The notes: generated by a model not told the origin, from the letters alone. 64,000 bases of DNA from CALLPQ01 sp038531745 (GCA_038531745.1 JBCBBJ010000012.1:33744-97743); one strand, 5' to 3'; positions 17,337 to 26,806 are shown, counted from the stretch's first letter. Program-made: numbers and translations.

Positions 17337-19174
17337 CAGACGAGTTTCCTTCCCGCTGCGTCAATTTCATCGCCTGTAACTCTTGACGTATTGAGGAGCA
17401 TTTCGTTGTGGGCCTTGCCCGATGGGATCATGGGGAAGCAGTTTTCTTCCTTTGTCACGCGGCAATCGAACAGAACCGGGCCGTCATAGGCGATCATCTC
17501 TTCAATTTTCGCATCAAGCTCTGCGGGCGTCTGGGCGCGCAAACCAAGACAGCCAAAGGCCTCGGCCATCTTCACAAAGTCGGGCAACGCATCGGAGTAG
17601 GAATGGGAGTATCGTCCCCCATGGAGAAGCTCCTGCCACTGACGGACCATGCCCATATACTCATTATTCAGGATAAAAATCTTGATGGGCAGGCAATGTT
17701 GTACTGCCGATGACATTTCCTGCATGGTCATCTGCACCGATGCTTCGCCGGCAATATCAATGACGAGGGCATTCCGGTGCGCCGCCTGTACGCCAAGTGC
17801 AGCGGGCAGACCATACCCCATGGTGCCGAGACCACCGGAGGTCATCCACCGGTTGGGTTTATCGAAATGATAGTGTTGGGCTGCCCACATCTGATGCTGG
17901 CCAACCTCTGTGGTAATATAGGTATCACGGTTTTTCGTCAGCTCATAAAGCCGCTCAATGGCGTATTGCGGTTTAATGGCGGTCTCACTTTTTTCATAGG
18001 CAAAAGACCGAACAGTTCGCCATTCCTCAATTTGCTCTTTCCACGGATTGATGTCTGCGCGGCGGCTAATGCTGTTTTGGGTCACGTGCTCCCATGCCAC
18101 CAAAAGATCGCGTAAGGCATGGCCGCAATCACCGATGATGCCCACATCGACGCGCACATTTTTATTGATTGATGACGGATCAATATCGATATGGATCTTG
18201 CGGCTTGCCGGAGAAAACCCATCAAGCCGCCCGGTGATGCGGTCGTCAAAACGCGCGCCCACACAGATCATCAAGTCACAATCATGCATGGCGTTGTTTG
18301 CTTCAAACGAGCCATGCATGCCAAGCATGCCAAGCCATTGCGGGTCAGGCGCGGGATAGGACCCTAATCCCATGAGCGTTGAGGTGACCGGGAACCCCGT
18401 GGCCGCCACCAGCGCGCGCAGGGCCGCCACCGCATCTGGCCCGGAATTGATGACCCCGCCACCGGTATAGAAAACCGGGCGGCTTGCGGTCGCCATCATT
18501 TTTGCCGCCGTGGCAATATCGTACGGACTGGCGTCAACACGGGGGTGATAAGTGCGGTGCGCCACATGGGGGCCCGGTGCCTCATACGGACAATCATTAA
18601 ACTGAATATCCTTTGGGATATCAATTACTACCGGCCCCGGGCGGCCATGGGTCGCCACATAGAATGCTTCATGGAGGCTATGGGCGAGGCTTTCTTCTTC
18701 CGAAATCAGATAATTGTGTTTTGAGCAACAGCGGGTGATGCCAATGGTGTCACATTCCTGAAACGCGTCGGTGCCAATCAAAGGGCGCGGCACCTGACCA
18801 GTGATCACCACCAGCGGGATGGAATCAAGCATGGCATCGGCAATTCCCGTGACCGCATTGGTTGCCCCCGGCCCCGACGTGACCAGCACGACACCGGGCT
18901 TACCGGTGGACCGGGCGTAGCCCTCGGCGGCATGGGCCGCGCCCTGTTCATGGCGCATCAAAATATGCTGGATTTTATCCTGCTGGAACAAGGCATCATA
19001 AATCGGCAGAACCGCGCCGCCGGGATAGCCAAAAATCGTATCCACACCATTTTCCACCAGCGCTTTGAGCACCACTTGCGCGCCGGACATCATGATCGGC
19101 GCCGACGTTTCGGCGCCATCGCCCGTATTGCTCAGGGTTGCGGTTTTGGGGGGTGACGTTGCCAGAGCGCTCAT
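17336..19174 (-). CDS. ilvB: Acetolactate synthase large subunit
   Basis: Thiamine-diphosphate enzyme forming acetolactate or acetohydroxybutyrate in Ile/Val/Leu synthesis. N-terminal ThDP-binding Glu motif (FGYPGGAVLPIYDAL, RHEQGAAHAAEGYAR), central FAD/Rossmann domain, and C-terminal ThDP/Mg site (the GDG...N motif here reads AGEASVQMTMQEMSS, then NNEYMGMVRQWQEL). The ThDP motif is GEASVQMTMQE where most enzymes have GDGSFQMT. ATG at 19174 has AGGAGA at eight bases. Upstream is a leader peptide with an attenuator-like region, so regulation by charged branched-chain tRNA is likely. Confidence 0.97.
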   Translation of the reverse strand: MSALATSPPKTATLSNTGDGAETSAPIMMSGAQVVLKALVENGVDTIFGYPGGAVLPIYDALFQQDKIQHILMRHEQGAAHAAEGYARSTGKPGVVLVTSGPGATNAVTGIADAMLDSIPLVVITGQVPRPLIGTDAFQECDTIGITRCCSKHNYLISEEESLAHSLHEAFYVATHGRPGPVVIDIPKDIQFNDCPYEAPGPHVAHRTYHPRVDASPYDIATAAKMMATASRPVFYTGGGVINSGPDAVAALRALVAATGFPVTSTLMGLGSYPAPDPQWLGMLGMHGSFEANNAMHDCDLMICVGARFDDRITGRLDGFSPASRKIHIDIDPSSINKNVRVDVGIIGDCGHALRDLLVAWEHVTQNSISRRADINPWKEQIEEWRTVRSFAYEKSETAIKPQYAIERLYELTKNRDTYITTEVGQHQMWAAQHYHFDKPNRWMTSGGLGTMGYGLPAALGVQAAHRNALVIDIAGEASVQMTMQEMSSAVQHCLPIKIFILNNEYMGMVRQWQELLHGGRYSHSYSDALPDFVKMAEAFGCLGLRAQTPAELDAKIEEMIAYDGPVLFDCRVTKEENCFPMIPSGKAHNEMLLNTSRVTGDEIDAAGRKLV

Positions 19175-19295
19175 GCTCAATTTCTCCTGTTCGGCGAACT
19201 CATTTTTGCAAGTGCATCGCCAATAGTATGGTTAAGGCCCGTTAAATTTTCGTCTGCGTTCGGCCATGCTTTGCGGCCAATGGAAAAGCGCGCAC

Positions 19296-19345
19296 AAAAA
19301 AAGGCCCCCGCAGAGACCCGAAATGCCGACGACCGTGTCCTGAAC
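19296..19345 (-). terminator. Possible attenuator in the ilvBN leader
   Basis: After the leader peptide stop, the minus strand runs through a GC-rich stretch into seven T (19302-19296). GCCGATGAC at the end of the peptide frame can pair with GTCGTCGGC (19333-19325), a plausible antiterminator. The terminator stem itself is weak in my hand-folding (GGC...GGCC with several G-U pairs), so the mechanism is an inference. Confidence 0.45.
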
Positions 19346-19348
19346 TCA

Positions 19349-19396
19349 TCAGAACCCGTCATCGGCGGTCATCACCACAAGACTAGAATTGGTCAC
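19349..19396 (-). CDS. ilvL: Probable ilv leader peptide
   Basis: GTG at 19396 is seven to eight bases after GAGGAG and opens a 15-codon frame, VTNSSLVVMTADDGF, ending in TGA. A run of Leu-Val-Val in a short translated leader just upstream of ilvB, followed by a T tract before the structural gene, is the classic design of branched-chain amino acid attenuation. The reading is mine from the sequence; an alternative ATG one step earlier gives only Met-Ile-Ser. Confidence 0.6.
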   Translation of the reverse strand: MTNSSLVVMTADDGF

Positions 19397-19487
19397 GATA
19401 TCATCTCCTCACGCCATAAAACTCTATGGCACCGACTGCGCTCAAGTCAAGATTACGAGAACGGTAGGCTTGCCGCCCCCGATCCCT

Positions 19488-20840
19488 CTAAGGATTGTCG
19501 AGGAATAGCGCCGCGTGGCCCCAGGCGGGTCCCGACGGGCCATGGGGCCAGTCTTCGCGGTTGAGGGACACATAGCCGGGCGTGCGCCGGGCAAAAAACC
19601 GCCCCGGTTTGGGATCGCGAAATGCCGGATCAAACCCCAACTCGCCAGTTTTTTCGTCAACCCGCAGAATAAAGAACCCTTGTTCGCCGCCAAGCTCCGC
19701 GCCGAGCACCAACCGATTTGAGGTGGTGTCTTTGGCAAGCCAATGGGGGCGGAAATCGTCTGGCGTTTTCAACCGAAAAACCTCCCGCGGTGCATCTGCG
19801 TCAGACAGATCGAGCACAACAACAGCGTTCAAAAACCCTGCCGGTTGCAACCAATGTTGCCCAACCCGCACCGGAATACCGCAGGCACCACGAATTTCGT
19901 CAGCGCGTCGGGCCGGCGGTGTTTTCAGGGTATGCACCATTTTTAGGATGGGCGTGTCGGAACCAATTTCAGTCAGGTGATAAAAAGCACAGCCATAGCT
20001 GTTCAAAAAAACCGACCCATCATTCAGTAGACGCGGGCCAAACCCCGCCGCCTGCGCCCCTGGAACCGAGGTGCCGTCGGCTAAGGCACCAGGCGGCAGA
20101 TCTAAAGTGTGGAGTAGCGAAAAATCCGAGTACCGATAAATCTGCACCACATCGGCCCAGGATTTTTCCATCATGGGGGCGCTGGTGACAACCAGACGGT
20201 CGATTTCCGGCAACAGCGTAAAGGCATAGGGCCGCATGGGTTTTTCAAGCCCCGGTGCGGCCGCCGACACCGAGCGAAGAAGATCACCGTCCACGGAGTA
20301 TTCGGCAATACCGCCATGATTGCCGGGGGTAAGCGCTTCATCCGGATCAGGGCTTTTCCCCTCACTGCGCAAAAAGCCCACAAGCCGGGTTCCCGATGGC
20401 GTGCGAGTGTAGTCATGGGGAAAACGCAAAGGCGCCGGCGGCGCAAAACTCTGCTTAATTGCAAGATCAGGCAGATTGTCGACGTCAACGATCAGGCTTA
20501 CCTCCGGCCGGTGACCATTCATAAAAATCGGCTCCCCGGCGGGCGGGGGCACATATTCGGTATGGTGGGGCATGGTATTTTTCTGCCCGATGGTCAGGGT
20601 AGAGATCACCGCACCCGGCGTCTCGCTACCCGGTTTAACATCAAGCACCAGGAGGAAATCAGACTCCGCATTGTCATCATCCCCCGCAAACGCAAACAGA
20701 TAGGGCGAGCCGGTCCCAGTGAGCGGGATATCGGCACCACCGCCGTCGCCGCAGCCTACTAGGGCCAGTGACACTATGAGCGCGATGGCGGTACGGCCTA
20801 GCCCTCTCAAAAAAACAACGCGCATGAAAGGGATCATCAT
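19488..20840 (-). CDS. Selenium-binding-protein-like lipoprotein
   Basis: Lipoprotein of about 450 residues. It has a signal peptide with lipobox LALVGCG, so the mature N-terminal Cys is at about residue 30. The body resembles the SBP56/methanethiol oxidase beta-propeller family: MPHHTEYVPP, a following F-M-NGHRP, FPHDYTRTPSGTRLVGFL, YAFTLLPEIDRLVVTSAP, GACGIPVRVG, and DDFRPHWLAKD...NRLVLG. SBP56 relatives oxidise methanethiol or bind selenium and copper; which of these applies here is unknown. Start overlaps the stop of the upstream unknown gene by four bases (ATGA), so the two form an operon. Converges on nothing close; ilvB leader lies 92 bases downstream. Confidence 0.7.
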   Translation of the reverse strand: MMIPFMRVVFLRGLGRTAIALIVSLALVGCGDGGGADIPLTGTGSPYLFAFAGDDDNAESDFLLVLDVKPGSETPGAVISTLTIGQKNTMPHHTEYVPPPAGEPIFMNGHRPEVSLIVDVDNLPDLAIKQSFAPPAPLRFPHDYTRTPSGTRLVGFLRSEGKSPDPDEALTPGNHGGIAEYSVDGDLLRSVSAAAPGLEKPMRPYAFTLLPEIDRLVVTSAPMMEKSWADVVQIYRYSDFSLLHTLDLPPGALADGTSVPGAQAAGFGPRLLNDGSVFLNSYGCAFYHLTEIGSDTPILKMVHTLKTPPARRADEIRGACGIPVRVGQHWLQPAGFLNAVVVLDLSDADAPREVFRLKTPDDFRPHWLAKDTTSNRLVLGAELGGEQGFFILRVDEKTGELGFDPAFRDPKPGRFFARRTPGYVSLNREDWPHGPSGPAWGHAALFLDNP

Positions 20841-21952
20841 GATAAGTCCTTTACCTCAACAGGGGCCATCCGTACCGTAATCATCTTTGCGGGGATCGCC
20901 TTGATCGGCGGGCGGCCAAGACGCGCGAGGATCGCATTTTGGCGGGCGAGGATAAGATCGAGTACTGCCCCCTCGCCCATCGGTGCTTGTGCTTGCGCGT
21001 TTGCCGATGATAGCGCATCGGCACGGGCAGCAAATGCTGCAAAAATCGCCTGCGCCGAGGGTGGCATACCGGAAATTGCCGCGTCGATGGTGCATTCAAG
21101 GGCGATGGTTTGCGTGCCATAATCAAGCCACGCGGCCACATCGCCCACATGGGGGGTAAGCACCAATTCGGCGCTGGTGGCTGAAGATGGAGAGCCGTCG
21201 CCCTGTGCGATTTTCTCTCCATCAATACAAAACTGAAGAAACTGCAAAATGGACGCCCGGCTTCCCGCGCAAGCACCGCCCGAGGGCGACAGAAAAACAC
21301 CGTGTTGATCAGCATACTCATAAAGCGCCGATGCCGACAGGCTTGTGTTTTCGATGATCTCCGCCGCACCGGTTTCAATCATGTGACGGCAAATCATAAA
21401 AATGCCGGAGATAAACTGAAATTGCGTGGCAAGAACCGTTGGCACGACGGGCCCGCGCACTTTGCTTAAACTTGTCGTTTTTTGGTCGTCAATCATGTGC
21501 CCACTGCGCACACCATAGGCGATCAGCGCAACGGAGAACCGCGAAAGGAAGTATAAGTCCCACACACCTAAATGATCTGTAAAAGGACGATTTTCACGCG
21601 ACAGCAGGATTGCGCGTACAGCCCCGACGATGGTGAGGGCCTGATCGAAATGATCCATGGCAATGCGCAGGGCACTGACATTGATGGGGACCCCCGCGCG
21701 TGCGCCCCCATAGCGGCTGTCACGCCATTGCGCCGATTGCTGGTCGTTAAAAAGATGAGGCCGCGCACTGGCCTCCCCCAATTGGCGACCAGCCGCCGAA
21801 TACAAACACGAAACGCCATTCCAGAGGCCGTACTGAACCTCCATGGTTGGCGAGGCCCAGGGCTTTTGCGCAAAGCGCCGCCATAAAGGGCGGAGCGCCG
21901 TGCGCGCTGACCGACCGACTACGGTTCGCGTCCTGTTCACACCCGATGACAT
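20837..21952 (-). CDS. Unknown protein coupled to the SBP-like lipoprotein
   Basis: I do not recognise this family. About 371 residues from ATG 21952, or 335 from ATG 21844; the former has GGCGGGG just upstream. It has no signal peptide or clear transmembrane helix, and is helix-rich with aromatic clusters in the first half (VQYGLWNGVSCLYSAAGRQ, DLYFLSRFSVALIAYG) and a glycine/cysteine patch (SPSGGACAGSRASILQFLQF). The tail is Ala/Gln-rich, then ends DLS. Because its stop overlaps the lipoprotein start, its product is likely to act with the lipoprotein, but that is an inference. Confidence 0.6.
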   Translation of the reverse strand: MSSGVNRTRTVVGRSARTALRPLWRRFAQKPWASPTMEVQYGLWNGVSCLYSAAGRQLGEASARPHLFNDQQSAQWRDSRYGGARAGVPINVSALRIAMDHFDQALTIVGAVRAILLSRENRPFTDHLGVWDLYFLSRFSVALIAYGVRSGHMIDDQKTTSLSKVRGPVVPTVLATQFQFISGIFMICRHMIETGAAEIIENTSLSASALYEYADQHGVFLSPSGGACAGSRASILQFLQFCIDGEKIAQGDGSPSSATSAELVLTPHVGDVAAWLDYGTQTIALECTIDAAISGMPPSAQAIFAAFAARADALSSANAQAQAPMGEGAVLDLILARQNAILARLGRPPIKAIPAKMITVRMAPVEVKDLS

Positions 21953-22063
21953 CCCCGCCCTGGCCCTTTACGATCCTGCCCGACAACACGACTGTGCGGG
22001 GGCAACCGGCGGAAATCAAGCGCCGCGTTATCAAGGAGGGCCCACACGGCGCGGGCAAGGGGA

Positions 22064-22618
22064 ATGATAATGAGCGCAAGGACTGTAACCGATCCTGTGA
22101 GAGTACAGGCCGCCGCGGGCGACCCCATTCGCGGGGCCGAGGCCGAAGACCTTGCCGCCATCGCCGCCATTTTTTGCACCGGACAGGCGGAGCACCATAG
22201 CCGGTTCCCCGATATCTTTTGCGCGCCCACCGACCGCCTCGCCATTGAACGTTATGTGCGTGCCTATCTGAAACCGCAAAACCCGTTCCGTACCCGCACA
22301 CATTTTGCATGGGTTTGGCAGGATGGAAAAAAAACAGCAGGCTATCTCTTGTTTCAATGGCGCCAGACAAGCGACATCTTTTTTGGCGATGAGCGATGGT
22401 CTTGTTTCGTTGATGATATTGCCGTGGCACCGGATGTGCGTGGTCAGGGCATTGCCAGGGCGTTGCTGGCGCATTTGGTGGCGCTTGCCAATTCAAAACC
22501 GGGTTGCCTGATGGGGGCGCAGGTTTGGCGGGGCAACGCAGCCTCCCAAGATCTGTTTGAAAAGGCCGGGTTCACGGCCGGCTCACAAAATTTTCAGCGG
22601 GTGACACCACCAAAGTAA
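22064..22618 (+). CDS. GNAT family N-acetyltransferase
   Basis: Acetyl-CoA-dependent acetyltransferase fold, about 184 residues. The CoA-binding motif A reads VAPDVRGQGIARALLAHLV and is followed by the usual N-xASQDLFEKAGF motif B. The substrate is not predictable. It may also start at ATG 22070. It runs straight into the convergent PurL-BolA gene: the two stop codons abut with no gap. Confidence 0.85.
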   Translation: MIMSARTVTDPVRVQAAAGDPIRGAEAEDLAAIAAIFCTGQAEHHSRFPDIFCAPTDRLAIERYVRAYLKPQNPFRTRTHFAWVWQDGKKTAGYLLFQWRQTSDIFFGDERWSCFVDDIAVAPDVRGQGIARALLAHLVALANSKPGCLMGAQVWRGNAASQDLFEKAGFTAGSQNFQRVTPPK

Positions 22619-22852
22619 TTATTCAGGTGCGGCTGTTTCCAGCGCCAGCGCGTGTAATTCACCGCCCATTTTGCCTTTCAAGGCCCGATAAACGAGTTGA
22701 TGCTGCTGCACGCGCGATTTACCGGCAAAGGCTGCCGAAACAATCCGGGCGCGGTAATGGTCCCCATCCCCGGCAAGATCTTCGATCTCAACTTGTGCAT
22801 CGGGCAATGCATCAAGGATCATGGATTTGATATCATTGGCGGCCATGGGCAT
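22619..22852 (-). other. BolA domain of the PurL fusion, with its own internal start
   Basis: The last 77 codons form a BolA module, which in Alphaproteobacteria partners with monothiol glutaredoxin in Fe-S handling. ATG 22852 (and 22846) lies in frame inside purL, preceded by AGGAGA at eight bases; this looks like the retained start of the former separate gene. No grxD follows: the next gene is the convergent GNAT. Confidence 0.7.
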
Positions 22853-25543
22853 GGGCTGTGTCTCCTGATCAGGGGATGGGGCGGCGTTTGCCGCACTATT
22901 GGCGCCGGGTACGTCCATAGAGGACGGCAATGTCGATTGCCACAAATTGTCCAACGCCTGAAGCGATAGAATATCGGGCATATGGCTTTGACCGCTACCG
23001 GGTCGCGGTTTGACCGGATTTGCACGGGTTTTCGGCGCGGGCTCTTGGGCAACCTGCGGGTCGAGGCGGATATCGCGGCCCCCGAACCGGCCAATCCGGC
23101 TTGCCTGCACCCCGGCCATGGCGGCCTTCAAGAGAACAGTGTCTGCGACGCCCGGCGCGGCGGCCACAAGATAGCGGCCTTGATCCTCCCCAAACCAGAA
23201 GGCCGCGCGCCCGGATTTTACCGGCGTATTGAGTTCAAGACCCTCCCCGCAGGCGAGCGCCATTTCCGCCGCCGCAACAAGGGTGCCGCCATCGGACACA
23301 TCGTGACATGCAGTGATCAAACCCTCGTCAATCAGTTTACGGATCAAATTTCCGTGGCTACGTTCCGCGGCCAGGTCAACGGGCGGCGGCGGGCCCTCGG
23401 CAAGATCGAACAAGAGCTTTAGATAAAGTGATTGCCCAAGCCACCCCCGGCTCATCCCCACAAGGATCAATTCCTCACCGGCGATTGCTCCGCCCACACG
23501 CACAGCCTTGGCCACATCGCGGATTACCCCAACACCGCCAATAGCCGGGGTGGGCGGGATCGCCTGGCCATTTGTCTCATTATAGAGAGACACGTTGCCC
23601 GACACGACGGGGTAATCAAGCGCTTCGCACGCTTCACGCATACCGGTAATGGCACCAACAAACTGCGCCATGATATCGGGGCGTTCGGGGTTACCGAAAT
23701 TCAGGCAGTTGGTAATCGCCAGCGGGCTTGCCCCAACCGCGCAAATATTGCGGTAGGTTTCAGCCACCGCCTGACGTGCACCCTCCCGCGGGTCGGCTTG
23801 CACATAACGCGGTGTCACATCGGTGGTGACAGCAAGACCACGATTTGATCCGTGTACCCGCACAAGGGCCGCGTCGCCGCCCGGCTTTACCACACTATCG
23901 CCCATCACCGTGTGATCATACTGCTCCCATATCCAGCGGCGCGAACACAATGCCGGATGTGCCATCATCTGCGCCAGCGCCGTCAGAAGCGGCAGGCCCC
24001 CTGGCTGATCCGCAAGATCAAACGCGTGTGTTTCGCTTTCTACTGCATAGCCCGACACCATATCGGAAGCTTGCATATTGGCGAGCGCCGCCATCAACGT
24101 CTCGGTTAAAATGTCTGCGCCATCAATCACCGCATAAATTTCAATGGCCGTATGGTCTTCGCTCTCTTGTTTTGTTGGCGTCCGGTGGCGCCACGCCAGG
24201 CTCGCCAGCGGCCCAAGGGGGGCAAGCTGTTCCTCGCTTATTGTGGTCACAAGCGTGTCGGTTGGTATGGTGGCCGATGTGTGCGGCTCAATGGTGATAA
24301 GCACTTCGGTTTGCGTGCGCGTAAGCGTGCCGAGCGGGGCCGGTGCGGACGCGGGGTCGCTGGGGCGGTCATATTCCGGCGCGGCATCCGCCAAAGGGCC
24401 AACAGGAAGATCAGCCTGCAGCTCCCCCTGATGATAAATTCGCAAGCGCCCGGTATCGGTCGTCTCGCCAATCACCGCGAAATCAACACCCCATTTATCA
24501 AAGATGGCCCGTGCTGCCGCCTCCCGGCCCGGCTCTAGGACCATCAACATGCGTTCCTGGCTTTCGGACAGCATCATTTCATAGGCTGTCATCTGCGTTT
24601 CGCGCTGGGGCACCTGATCAAGGTTGAGATCGAAACCGCCCTCGCCTGCCTCCGCGCCTTTCGCCGCCATCTCCACCGAGGAGGAGGTCAAGCCCGCCGC
24701 CCCCATATCCTGGATCGCGATAATTGCGTCAGAGGCCATCAGCTCAAGACAAGCCTCTAAGAGTAGTTTCTCCGTAAACGGATCACCAACCTGTACCGTC
24801 GGGCGTTTTTCTGCCGACGCCTCATCAAATTCAGCCGACGCCATGGTGGCGCCATGGATACCATCGCGGCCCGTCTTAGCCCCCACATAAACAACCGGGT
24901 TCCCCGCCCCGCGCGCAGTGGCGTAAAAAATCTTATGTTTGGGCGCGATCCCCACAGTCATGGCGTTCACAAGAATATTGCCATTATACCCGGCGTCGAA
25001 ATTGGTTTCGCCGCCTACGGTGGGCACACCCATACAATTGCCATACCCGCCAATGCCGGCCACGACGCCGCGGACCAGATGCGCCGTCCGCGGATGATCG
25101 ATGGCTCCAAAGCGCAGGGCATTCAGATTGGCCACCGGCCGCGCGCCCATGGTGAACACATCGCGCATGATCCCGCCCACGCCCGTGGCCGCGCCCTGAT
25201 AGGGCTCAATAAAGCTCGGGTGGTTGTGACTTTCCATTTTGAAGATCGCGGCCAGCGCTTCTTCGCCGTCCTCCATACCGATATCGATCACACCGGCATT
25301 TTCACCTGGCCCACAAATCACCCAGGGCGCCGATGTGGGCAGGGTTTTCAGATGCCGCCGCGAAGATTTGTACGAGCAATGCTCCGACCACATTACGGAG
25401 AAGATCCCAAGCTCCACAAGATTGGGCGTGCGGCCCAGATGGCGTTCAATGTCAGCATATTCCTCCGGGCTTAGCCCATGCTGCGCAATCACCGCGTCAT
25501 CATGGGGCCCGGCGGGATTTGAAAGGGGGGAAGGGTCTGACAT
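22619..25543 (-). CDS. purL: Formylglycinamidine ribonucleotide synthase fused to a BolA domain
   Basis: One open frame of 974 residues. Residues up to about 870 are the PurL small-type subunit: MWSEHCSYKSSRRHLK, GPGENAGVIDIG, KMESHNHPSFIEPYQGAA, VPTVGGETNFDAGYNGN, and a normal C-terminal end (LSLQALDNLWQSTLPSSM). A short Ala/Pro/Ser-rich linker then joins a complete BolA domain (last 77 residues) with YRARIVS, the F-x-G-x-S/R-x-Q-H-Q-LVY helix and the conserved C-terminal ELHAL histidine. In related genomes purL and bolA are neighbouring separate genes, so this is a fusion. An AGGAGA ribosome site (22866-22861) eight bases before ATG 22852 at the BolA boundary would still permit a separate BolA. 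Confidence 0.9.
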   Translation of the reverse strand: MSDPSPLSNPAGPHDDAVIAQHGLSPEEYADIERHLGRTPNLVELGIFSVMWSEHCSYKSSRRHLKTLPTSAPWVICGPGENAGVIDIGMEDGEEALAAIFKMESHNHPSFIEPYQGAATGVGGIMRDVFTMGARPVANLNALRFGAIDHPRTAHLVRGVVAGIGGYGNCMGVPTVGGETNFDAGYNGNILVNAMTVGIAPKHKIFYATARGAGNPVVYVGAKTGRDGIHGATMASAEFDEASAEKRPTVQVGDPFTEKLLLEACLELMASDAIIAIQDMGAAGLTSSSVEMAAKGAEAGEGGFDLNLDQVPQRETQMTAYEMMLSESQERMLMVLEPGREAAARAIFDKWGVDFAVIGETTDTGRLRIYHQGELQADLPVGPLADAAPEYDRPSDPASAPAPLGTLTRTQTEVLITIEPHTSATIPTDTLVTTISEEQLAPLGPLASLAWRHRTPTKQESEDHTAIEIYAVIDGADILTETLMAALANMQASDMVSGYAVESETHAFDLADQPGGLPLLTALAQMMAHPALCSRRWIWEQYDHTVMGDSVVKPGGDAALVRVHGSNRGLAVTTDVTPRYVQADPREGARQAVAETYRNICAVGASPLAITNCLNFGNPERPDIMAQFVGAITGMREACEALDYPVVSGNVSLYNETNGQAIPPTPAIGGVGVIRDVAKAVRVGGAIAGEELILVGMSRGWLGQSLYLKLLFDLAEGPPPPVDLAAERSHGNLIRKLIDEGLITACHDVSDGGTLVAAAEMALACGEGLELNTPVKSGRAAFWFGEDQGRYLVAAAPGVADTVLLKAAMAGVQASRIGRFGGRDIRLDPQVAQEPAPKTRANPVKPRPGSGQSHMPDILSLQALDNLWQSTLPSSMDVPGANSAANAAPSPDQETQPMPMAANDIKSMILDALPDAQVEIEDLAGDGDHYRARIVSAAFAGKSRVQQHQLVYRALKGKMGGELHALALETAAPE

Positions 25544-25687
25544 CAGGCGCACTCAATATTTGGGCAAAAGAACGGGTGCAGAATGCCAAAGGGCACCGCA
25601 CGGTTTTCCGCCGTCTTCCTACTGAGGTTGCAGCCATTTGTCCAAATTTGAGCGCGGGAGAAATATACCGGCGGTAAGCCGCCGCCG

Positions 25688-26806
25688 CTAGCTCTCCTGA
25701 TCTTTTACCGAGCCCAGGAACATCGCCACCAACTCTGATCGATTGGAAATATTGAGCTTGCGATGGACATGTTTGAGATGAGTGCGCACGGTTGAGGGCT
25801 GGACACCCATGGCATCGGCGATCTGCGGGGCAGATAAACCCCGCGCAGCATGCTCACAAATCAACAGTTCGGTTTTGGTCAGGCTGTTGATTTCGCCGGT
25901 CATGGCCACGGGACTGGCGGCCTTGCTCACATTGCCCTCGCCCAGCAAGACACACGCGCCAAGTCCTGATTCGCCCAGTCGCCCGGTTTCTGCGCGCACG
26001 GGCACACATAAGAACGGCGTTGATTCGCCATCAACTTTTTCTACTGTAACCTTCACCCCCATATCATCGCTGGAGCGCGCCATCTCCATAATATCCTTGA
26101 GGGCTACCTCCCCCTCCTTGGTGCGCGAGACGATCCGATCTTCAATCACGCGCAAGGATTTCATGGCATCAGTTGTTTTTTTCGCGCTTGCGCTTTGCCA
26201 CAAAACCCGCCCTTGCGCATCGATACACATGGCAAAATCGGTACGCCGCTCCAACGCCAGTTCAAGACCACGCTGGGTCAGTTTCATCCGCTGACCATGC
26301 ATCAGCATACGAACGGAATCATCCAGCACGCTCAATAATGGCGTCATGATATCTTTTTCCGTATCATTAAACGCTGGCTTATCCGCGCGGCGAACTATAG
26401 CAAACCCAGCCGCATATTGATTATCAATATGCGTTAGATATCCACCCATCCATTTAATATCGTGGCTTGGTAGGAATTCAGAAAAGTAGGGATCATCCTT
26501 GCGGTCTTCGGGCGAATAATGTTCGCTACAAATATAAACATGACCATCGGGTAATTGGCGATTTACGCCCACCCGGATATGCGGATCGTTTAATCCCCAA
26601 CCGCCGTCATACTCATTGAAAAATCGCTTTGAAAAAAGCCCAGAACCGCAATCAATCGTTATCGGATAGGTCCAGTCTTTATAATCGAGATAGCGAAACA
26701 GGGCACCATCGGCCCCGGTCTTTAGCCGCAAATTCTGGACAAAGGCCTGGAGGCGAGAAAAATCGACCGACGCCATGATGAGGTGAGATTTTAGTTCGGC
26801 TGACAT
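25688..26806 (-). CDS. LuxR-family transcriptional regulator
   Basis: 372 residues. The C-terminal 65 residues are a LuxR-type helix-turn-helix: LTKTELLICEHAARGLSAPQIADAMGVQPSTVRTHLKHVHRKL. The N-terminal 280 residues are a sensor of unclear type (PAS or GAF-like; ALFRYLDYKDWTYPITIDCG, GYLTHIDNQYAAGFAIVRR), with no typical autoinducer-binding signature. ATG at 26806 is preferred; ATG 26776 is possible. It lies downstream of nothing parallel and divergent from a candidate RNA, so a local target is possible. Confidence 0.87.
   Translation of the reverse strand: MSAELKSHLIMASVDFSRLQAFVQNLRLKTGADGALFRYLDYKDWTYPITIDCGSGLFSKRFFNEYDGGWGLNDPHIRVGVNRQLPDGHVYICSEHYSPEDRKDDPYFSEFLPSHDIKWMGGYLTHIDNQYAAGFAIVRRADKPAFNDTEKDIMTPLLSVLDDSVRMLMHGQRMKLTQRGLELALERRTDFAMCIDAQGRVLWQSASAKKTTDAMKSLRVIEDRIVSRTKEGEVALKDIMEMARSSDDMGVKVTVEKVDGESTPFLCVPVRAETGRLGESGLGACVLLGEGNVSKAASPVAMTGEINSLTKTELLICEHAARGLSAPQIADAMGVQPSTVRTHLKHVHRKLNISNRSELVAMFLGSVKDQES

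Noticed and set aside
19220..19245. TTAA-N6-TTAA near the ilvB leader as a CtrA site
   Set aside because: The CtrA spacing is seven bases; a single off-by-one match is not enough.
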